Shown here: positions 50,436-54,502 of the stretch, piece by piece
Numbering within the stretch: position 1 is the stretch's first letter
How the letters are laid out: each line of letters starts with the position of its first letter
NCBI RefSeq assembly: GCF_000717275.1
Contig: NZ_JNYV01000016.1
Span: forward strand, 1 to 54,502
DNA length: 54,502 nt
Reading direction: 5' to 3'
Origin: Kitasatospora arboriphila
GTDB lineage: Bacteria; Actinomycetota; Actinomycetes; Mycobacteriales; Mycobacteriaceae
Translations under genes and position numbers: made by a program
The notes under the pieces: generated by a model
Database searches by the model: none
What the model was told of the DNA's origin: nothing
The model's input: the letters and a program-made list of their open reading frames with translations, nothing else

Positions 50436-50747
50436 TCAACCCGCCGTGTCATCGCGGCCGATACCGACGGGCATCGGCAGTATCTCGACGCGCGCAAGAC
50501 CTGAGGTGATCGCGGGATCGGCGGCGCTGATCGCCCGCACCTCGGCCTCGGAGTCGGCGCGCACCACCCCTAGGCCCCAGTTGCCTGCCGGGTCGACGAC
50601 GGGCCCGAAGATGACTGCCGTGCCGTCGGACAGCAACTCCGACCAGTAGGCGCCGTGCCGGCCCATGATCGCGATCTCGTCGTCGGACATGTCGCCGGGA
50701 CCGAAAGTGGGTCGAGGTGGAACGAGTTTGTACACGAAGTGGGTCAT
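50436..50747 (-). CDS. YCII-related domain protein
   Basis: A 103-residue small protein with the YciI-like ferredoxin fold: FVYKLVPPRPTFGPGDMSDD, then MGRHGAYWSELLSDGTAVIF with the conserved His, and GPVVDPAGNWGLGVV, EVRAISAADPAI. YCII proteins are small dimeric enzymes or binding proteins of mostly unknown role. The ATG at 50747 has GAAGGGC upstream. It is the last gene of the VOC-ArsR-SRPBCC-YCII operon, 20 bases after the SRPBCC gene. Confidence 0.87.
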   Translation of the reverse strand: MTHFVYKLVPPRPTFGPGDMSDDEIAIMGRHGAYWSELLSDGTAVIFGPVVDPAGNWGLGVVRADSEAEVRAISAADPAITSGLARVEILPMPVGIGRDDTAG

Positions 50748-50767
50748 GACGATGCCCTTCCGGGGGT

Positions 50768-51301
50768 TCACGTGAGTGACGATTCGATGGCCGCGACCGA
50801 GGCCGCGAGGGCGGTGGCCCAACCGCCGGAGTACGCGCCCGAGCTGTAACCGCCTGGCGCAGCGCAGTCTTCGCGGAGTTGCTCCTCGCTGAGCCGCTCC
50901 CAGCCGCGGTGTTCCACTGAAACTCTGGTGAGTGCGGGGCCGAGGGCGCTGAACGCCAGCTCGACTTCGGTGGGCTCGGGAGTGTTGAGCCACGACATGA
51001 CAAACCGGCTCGGTGGTTCCCACACTTCGAGCTGACCCCAGTCGGCGGTGGTGCCGTCGTCCCATGTTTCGTAGACGCGACCGCCGGTGTGCTCCTCGAT
51101 GGTGACGCTGCGGGCGCGGTCGCCGCCGATCGACATGGGCTGCAGGGGCCACCAGACCCCGATGGTTCGGACGAAGGTGGTGAAGACGTGGTCGAGATCG
51201 CTGCGCACGGTGGTGGATTGGCGGATCGGGGGGCGCCGCAGGGGGAGGACCAAGTCGCTATCCGGCCGGGTGGACTGGTTGGTCTCGCGTTCAGCCGGCA
51301 C
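50768..51301 (-). CDS. SRPBCC (AHSA1/START-like) domain protein
   Basis: A 177-residue helix-grip barrel. Seen: VRSDLDHVFTTFVRTIGVWWP, SVTIEEHTGGRVYETWDDGT, QLEVWEPPSRFVMSWLNTP, VELAFSALGPALTRVSVEHRGW and a long C-terminal helix (YSGGWATALAASVAAIESSL). This is the usual AHSA1 pattern for binding a hydrophobic ligand. SRPBCC genes are very often paired with an ArsR regulator, as here: its GTG start overlaps the arsR stop by 11 bases. Confidence 0.88.
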   Translation of the reverse strand: MPAERETNQSTRPDSDLVLPLRRPPIRQSTTVRSDLDHVFTTFVRTIGVWWPLQPMSIGGDRARSVTIEEHTGGRVYETWDDGTTADWGQLEVWEPPSRFVMSWLNTPEPTEVELAFSALGPALTRVSVEHRGWERLSEEQLREDCAAPGGYSSGAYSGGWATALAASVAAIESSLT

Positions 51302-51644
51302 GGTTCACCTCGTCACCATCGGTCAGTCCGCGCTCGGCCTCCACCAGTTGCCGCGCGACGTCGAGAGATGACGCCCACATGCCGTCGAGCATGTCTCGGA
51401 GTTGGTCGATGCCTTCGGGACGGGTGCGGTACATGCGCCGGGTCCCTTCACGCCGCTCGGTGAGCAGCCCCGCGTCCTTCAGCACCGTGAGGTGCTGAGA
51501 GATCGCGGTACGGCTGACCTCGAAGCGCGCCGCGATCTCGCCGGCCGCGAGCTCTTCACCGGAAACGAGTTCCAGGATGGCGCGCCGGCGGGGCTCGGCC
51601 ATCGCACGAAGGGCTTCGTCGACGCCGGGCTGTTCTGCGGTCAT
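51291..51644 (-). CDS. ArsR-family regulator (SRPBCC-associated type)
   Basis: A 117-residue winged-helix repressor. Seen: AMAEPRRRAILELVSGEELA, AGEIAARFEVSRTAISQHL with the recognition helix, and TVLKDAGLLTERREGTRRMY as wing. It has no Cys, so it is not a metal sensor. It belongs to the subgroup that travels with SRPBCC genes. It overlaps the VOC gene by four bases upstream and the SRPBCC gene by 11 downstream. A 16-base palindrome before the operon is its likely operator. Confidence 0.9.
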   Translation of the reverse strand: MTAEQPGVDEALRAMAEPRRRAILELVSGEELAAGEIAARFEVSRTAISQHLTVLKDAGLLTERREGTRRMYRTRPEGIDQLRDMLDGMWASSLDVARQLVEAERGLTDGDEVNRAG

Positions 51645-51997
51645 GTCCAGAGCCCGATGGTGTTGCCGTCGGGGTCGGCGAACATCGCGAAGCGGCCGTA
51701 ACCGTCCGGTAGGTCCGTGGGAGGTACGAGTGCTTTGCCGCCGAGGGTTTCGGCCCGGTCGAGCGATGCCTGCAGGTCGTCGACCCGCATGTACACGCTC
51801 ACGCCGCCGGTCTCGGCCGGGTCGGAGACGGCGCCTATGCCGCCGCCGATCGCCTCTTCCCCTGCGCCGGTGTCGACCAGTGAGTATCCGGGACCCTGGC
51901 TCTCGTCGATGGTCCAGTCGAACAGTTCGCGGTAGAACGCTGTGAGGCGGGTGGGGTCATGCGATGTGATCTCGAAGAACGCGACCGGTGCTCCCAT
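51641..51997 (-). CDS. VOC-family protein
   Basis: A 118-residue single VOC module: PVAFFEITSHDPTRLTAFYR, ELFDWTIDESQGPGYSLVD, VSVYMRVDDLQASLDRAETL, and the closing GRFAMFADPDGNTIGLW. This pattern fits the glyoxalase-like group paired with ArsR/SRPBCC genes. Metal ligands are incomplete, so it may bind rather than convert its ligand. The ATG at 51997 follows AGGAGTC. It is the first gene of the four-gene operon. Confidence 0.88.
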   Translation of the reverse strand: MGAPVAFFEITSHDPTRLTAFYRELFDWTIDESQGPGYSLVDTGAGEEAIGGGIGAVSDPAETGGVSVYMRVDDLQASLDRAETLGGKALVPPTDLPDGYGRFAMFADPDGNTIGLWT

Positions 51998-52009
51998 GGT
52001 GACTCCTAC

Positions 52010-52052
52010 TGTCAGCTTTGTCGGGTATCGCTAACGTTAGCGAGAGCTGACA
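52010..52052 (-). promoter_or_regulatory. Palindromic operator for the VOC-ArsR operon
   Basis: A perfect 16-base palindrome TCGCTAACGTTAGCGA (52028-52043) lies 31 bases before the VOC ATG. It is flanked by TGTCAGCT (52010-52017) and its reverse complement AGCTGACA (52045-52052), though these arms are not equally spaced. The inner site is the likely ArsR operator. Confidence 0.72.
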
Positions 52053-52099
52053 CAGCGCGCAAGGGTTCATCTCGATTGCGTCAGGAGGAGACCTGCGGA

Positions 52100-52222
52100 T
52101 TGAGCGCGCCTCCTAACGCAATTCGAGCGCTGGTGGCGATCTTTGGAGCGTCTGTGCTGTACGCGGCGTTCGCCGCGGTATGGAAAAGAGCGTCGTCAGT
52201 AAGTGCCCATCGCCCATACTGA
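52100..52222 (+). CDS. Possible 40-residue membrane protein
   Basis: A short frame starting at a TTG at 52100, nine bases after AGGAGGAG (52083-52090). It encodes a 40-residue peptide with one hydrophobic helix (IRALVAIFGASVLYAAFAAV) and a basic end (WKRASS). The ribosome binding site and single clean helix support translation, but it has no relatives that I recognise. It lies between the ArsR operator and the crotonase gene. Confidence 0.35.
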   Translation: MSAPPNAIRALVAIFGASVLYAAFAAVWKRASSVSAHRPY

Positions 52223-52229
52223 CGGTGGT

Positions 52230-52243
52230 TCCACGCACGTGGA
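52230..52243 (+). promoter_or_regulatory. Palindrome before the crotonase gene
   Basis: TCCACGCACGTGGA is a perfect 6-2-6 inverted repeat, 27 bases before the ATG at 52271. Its geometry is like a TetR/KstR site but the bases are different. A repressor site near the transcription start is likely. Confidence 0.45.
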
Positions 52244-52270
52244 CTGTGCCTACGAGGGAGGCGAAGGCTG

Positions 52271-53299
52271 ATGGCTGACGATGACCAGTCCGGTACCCGG
52301 CCGGCCGCGTGGAGGGAAGGCCTTGCAGAGGGGGAGGATTCGCTGTTCGCCGGACGGGAGCGGGCCGAATCCGACGCCGAGTATCGAACCCTCACCTACG
52401 AGGTCACCCACCGGATCGCGCGGATCACCTTCAACCGGCCCGAGCGGGGTAACGCCATCACGGCCGACACTCCGGTGGAATTGGCTGCTGCCGTCGAGCG
52501 CGCCGATCTCGACCCACGAGTGCACGTGATGGTGGTGTCCGGACGTGGAAGAGGTTTCTGTGGTGGTTACGACCTGTCGATCTTCGCGGAGAACGGTGGG
52601 AATCCGTCAGACAGTCCGGACGCGGCTGCCGGTACCGTACTCGATCCGATTGTGCAGGCGCGCAACCACAATCCTCATGGCACATGGGACCCGATGATCG
52701 ATTACGCGATGATGAGTCGGTTCAACCGGGGTTTCGCCAGTCTTCTGCATGCCAACAAGCCGACGGTGGCAAAACTCCACGGATTTGCGGTTGCCGGCGG
52801 AACCGACATAGCGCTGTACGCCGACCAGATCATCTGCGCCGACGACACCAAGATCGGCTACCCACCGACCCGCGTCTGGGGAATTCCCGCGGCCGGGATG
52901 TGGGCGCACCGACTCGGAGACCAACGGGCCAAACGGCTTTTGTTCACCGGTGACTGCCTCAGCGGAAAACAGGCTGCGGAGTGGGGGCTGGCCATCGAGG
53001 CGCCCGAGGCGGACCGCCTCGACGAGCGCACCGAGGATCTGCTGGAACGGATCTCGCGGATGCCGATCAACCAGCTCATCATGGCCAAGTTGGCGATGAA
53101 CAGTTCCCTGCTGTCGCAGGGCGTTGCCAATTCGACGATGGTCAGCACTGTATTCGACGGCATCTCGCGACACACTCGCGAGGGCTACGCATTCCAGATG
53201 CGTTCGGCAACAGTTGGGTTCCGCGAGGCGGTACGCGAGCGCGACGAACCGTTCGGCGACTACAAGCGCGCCCAGTTCGACAAGCCTGGAGATTCCTGA
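52271..53299 (+). CDS. Enoyl-CoA hydratase/isomerase family protein (long form)
   Basis: A 342-residue crotonase-fold protein with an extra 40 residues at the N-terminus. Seen: LTYEVTHRIARITFNRPERG, oxyanion loop RGRGFCGGYDLSIF, HGFAVAGGTDIALYADQII, YPPTRVWGIPAAGMWAHRLG and RLLFTGDCLSGKQAAEWGLA. The usual catalytic Glu positions are not clearly kept (GGTDIA in place of GGGxEL), so isomerase, hydrolase or other chemistry is possible. The ATG follows GAGGGAGGCGAAGG. The next gene starts one base after its stop, so the pair is coupled. Confidence 0.9.
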   Translation: MADDDQSGTRPAAWREGLAEGEDSLFAGRERAESDAEYRTLTYEVTHRIARITFNRPERGNAITADTPVELAAAVERADLDPRVHVMVVSGRGRGFCGGYDLSIFAENGGNPSDSPDAAAGTVLDPIVQARNHNPHGTWDPMIDYAMMSRFNRGFASLLHANKPTVAKLHGFAVAGGTDIALYADQIICADDTKIGYPPTRVWGIPAAGMWAHRLGDQRAKRLLFTGDCLSGKQAAEWGLAIEAPEADRLDERTEDLLERISRMPINQLIMAKLAMNSSLLSQGVANSTMVSTVFDGISRHTREGYAFQMRSATVGFREAVRERDEPFGDYKRAQFDKPGDS

Positions 53300-53300
53300 T

Positions 53301-54146
53301 TTGTCTGAGCACACCACGTCCGGAGACCCGTGGTTCTGTGTCAACTGCGCCAACGAGTATGCGCCCGCCGTTGATCCGCCTGCGGAGTGTCTTATCTGTA
53401 CCGATGAACGTGAGTTCGTTCCGCCGGGCGGTCAGCAGTGGGCACGGCCGGCCGGCCTCGACGAGCGAACCATCGACTGCAGCGAGGTGGAGCCCGATCT
53501 GCTTGCCTTCACTCTCGAGCCGCAAGTGGGTATCGGGCAACGAACCTTCCTGATCCGAACGCCGGCTGGAAACCTACTGTGGGAACCGCCTGGGTACATC
53601 GATGAGTCGTTGGTCCGGCTCATCAGGTCCCACGGAGGCATTTCGGCGATCGCGTCCAGCCACCCGCACCTCGTGGGAGCCAGTGTCTCACTGAGCCACG
53701 AGTTCGAGTCGGTGCCTGTCTATTTCAACCAGGCCGACGCGGCCTCACTGACCCGCCCCGACGACGTCATACAATTTTGGACTCATCGTCAACCCGTGTT
53801 CGGCGGCATCGAACTGGTGCAATGCGGCGGCCACTTCCCTGGCAGCTCTGTGCTGCTGTGGCCGGATGGCGGCAACGGCGAGGGAGCGATCTTCGTCGGT
53901 GACACCCTCATGGTCGGCGGCGACAGACGCAGCGTCTCGTTCATGCGCAGCTACCCCAATCTGATCCCGCTGCCCCCGCGCCTGGTCCGGAAGATCGAGG
54001 CGACGGTTATGGCGCTGTCGTTCGACCGGATCTACGGAGGGTTCGATGGACAGGTGATCGAGTCGAACGGTCCTGCGATCGTTCGATTTTCGGCCGACCG
54101 CTACGTCGGCTGGATCACCGACGAACTGCGCGACAGGAGTGAGTGA
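53301..54146 (+). CDS. MBL-fold protein with N-terminal zinc-ribbon-like motif
   Basis: A 281-residue protein. The first 35 residues contain two Cys pairs (CVNC at 13-16 and CLIC at 30-33), a rubredoxin-like knuckle. A metallo-beta-lactamase-like fold follows: FLIRTPAGNLLWEPPGYID, ASSHPHLVGASVSL in place of HxHxDH, QCGGHFPGSSVLLW and GAIFVGDTLMVGGD. The DH pair of the first motif and the last His are missing, so the metal centre is partial. The start is a TTG at 53301, one base after the crotonase stop, with GGAGA at 53288-53292. Coupling suggests it acts with the crotonase, perhaps as a thioesterase-like hydrolase or binding partner; this is inference. Confidence 0.82.
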   Translation: MSEHTTSGDPWFCVNCANEYAPAVDPPAECLICTDEREFVPPGGQQWARPAGLDERTIDCSEVEPDLLAFTLEPQVGIGQRTFLIRTPAGNLLWEPPGYIDESLVRLIRSHGGISAIASSHPHLVGASVSLSHEFESVPVYFNQADAASLTRPDDVIQFWTHRQPVFGGIELVQCGGHFPGSSVLLWPDGGNGEGAIFVGDTLMVGGDRRSVSFMRSYPNLIPLPPRLVRKIEATVMALSFDRIYGGFDGQVIESNGPAIVRFSADRYVGWITDELRDRSE

Positions 54147-54311
54147 CACCCCCGAGCTGCACTACGTTCCTGCGGGTGAAGACCTCACACTATGGAGTTG
54201 TCAATGTGCCTGCGCGTTCTCGGCTGTGCCGAGTGAGGCCGGGTGGAGCGGTCTGTAAGTCGCTCTCCGTGATGCAGGTGAACGAAGGTGCACGCTGCAG
54301 TGAACGGTGAG

Positions 54312-54502
54312 TCAGGCTGCGAGGGTAAGGGTTCGGCGGTTGTAGGCCGGTAGTGGTTGTCGGGTGGGGTCGATGTCGGCGGGTGGGATGAGCCAGGGGT
54401 GGTGGTCGGCGCCCATGATGATGTCCCAGTCGGTGTGGTGCACGGCCCGGTGGCAGGTCCGGCAGAGGAGGCACCCATTGTTCAGGGTGGTGGGTCCGCC
54501 GT
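54312..54502 (-). CDS. HNH endonuclease (DUF222/13E12 type), C-terminal end, cut by the window edge
   Basis: Only the last 63 codons are in the window, ending at a TGA (plus strand 54312-54314). The HNH core is visible: GGPTTLNNGCLLCRTCHRAV with NNG and CxxCH, then HHTDWDIIMGADHHPWLIPP and PTRQPLPAYNRRTLTLAA. This C-terminus is typical of DUF222-HNH proteins, the same family as the fragment at the left edge. The two fragments cannot be one gene, since both are on the minus strand and the left one has its own start. Confidence 0.87.
   Translation of the reverse strand, partial: GGPTTLNNGCLLCRTCHRAVHHTDWDIIMGADHHPWLIPPADIDPTRQPLPAYNRRTLTLAA

Noticed and set aside
54147..54311. A gene or terminator between the MBL-fold gene and the HNH gene
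   Set aside because: The 165 bases contain only short frames with no start signal and no stable hairpin followed by a T tract.
1..54502. CRISPR arrays, tRNA or rRNA genes, prophage or insertion sequences
   Set aside because: No spaced repeat array, cloverleaf-like sequence, transposase or phage structural gene was found; intergenic gaps are too short for most of these.

Overview
The window is high-GC actinobacterial DNA, most likely from a mycolic-acid bacterium of the order Mycobacteriales; Gordonia or a close relative is my best guess. Evidence: a DUF222/13E12-type HNH protein at each edge, a SigK/RskA pair beside an MPT83-like fasciclin lipoprotein, a KstR-type box, an EthA-like monooxygenase, an Rv2002-like steroid dehydrogenase, a Ku/LigD pair in Pol-PE-Lig order, and frequent GTG/TTG starts with some probably leaderless genes. 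It is mostly ordinary chromosome, densely packed in short operons. I see no rRNA, tRNA, CRISPR array, prophage or intact insertion sequence.

Layout, left to right. 1-5.0 kb: N-terminal part of a DUF222 protein, a solitary nadB behind an HxlR regulator, a VOC protein, a protein with a duplicated Cys/His motif, and a TetR regulator. 5.1-8.1 kb: a divergent, translationally coupled operon (unknown protein, SDR, cytochrome P450) behind a two-tier palindrome. 8.1-11.0 kb: copper operon csoR-copZ-copA. 11.0-12.1 kb: MarR regulator and a divergent small enzyme or carrier sharing a nested palindrome. 12.1-12.8 kb: an aquaporin gene with a one-base frameshift. 13.0-16.1 kb: pirin, small GNAT, and azlCD with a divergent XRE-cupin regulator. 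16.2-18.6 kb: LLM flavin oxidoreductase, a KstR-type operator and a flavoprotein dehydrogenase.

18.6-23.1 kb: GtrA protein, fasciclin lipoprotein, and a divergent operon of sulfite-oxidase-family molybdoenzyme, sigK and rskA. Two back-to-back promoters here match the SigK consensus. 23.3-26.2 kb: three-gene proton-translocating transhydrogenase. 26.3-31.2 kb: large acyl-CoA dehydrogenase, enoyl-CoA hydratase, a YdcF-like protein and a lipoprotein. 31.2-35.5 kb: metallophosphoesterase, then the divergent NHEJ genes ligD and ku. 35.6-38.4 kb: an ECF-type transporter in one polypeptide (membrane domain, two ATPases, T component). 38.5-42.4 kb: EthA-like Baeyer-Villiger monooxygenase, TetR, an extended SDR and an Rv2002-like SDR.

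42.6-50.4 kb: ferritin-like coiled protein with a strong terminator, MFS exporter, lysG/lysE, a GXWXG/DUF4334 protein, a CPA2 antiporter and a zinc alcohol dehydrogenase. 50.4-52.0 kb: a four-gene VOC-ArsR-SRPBCC-YCII operon behind a palindromic operator. 52.1-54.1 kb: a possible small membrane protein, a crotonase, and an MBL-fold protein with an N-terminal zinc-ribbon-like motif. The right edge holds the C-terminus of a second HNH protein.

Main functional themes are lipid/steroid-type oxidation, copper and amino-acid export, redox balance, DNA end joining, and many local repressor-operator pairs readable as palindromes.
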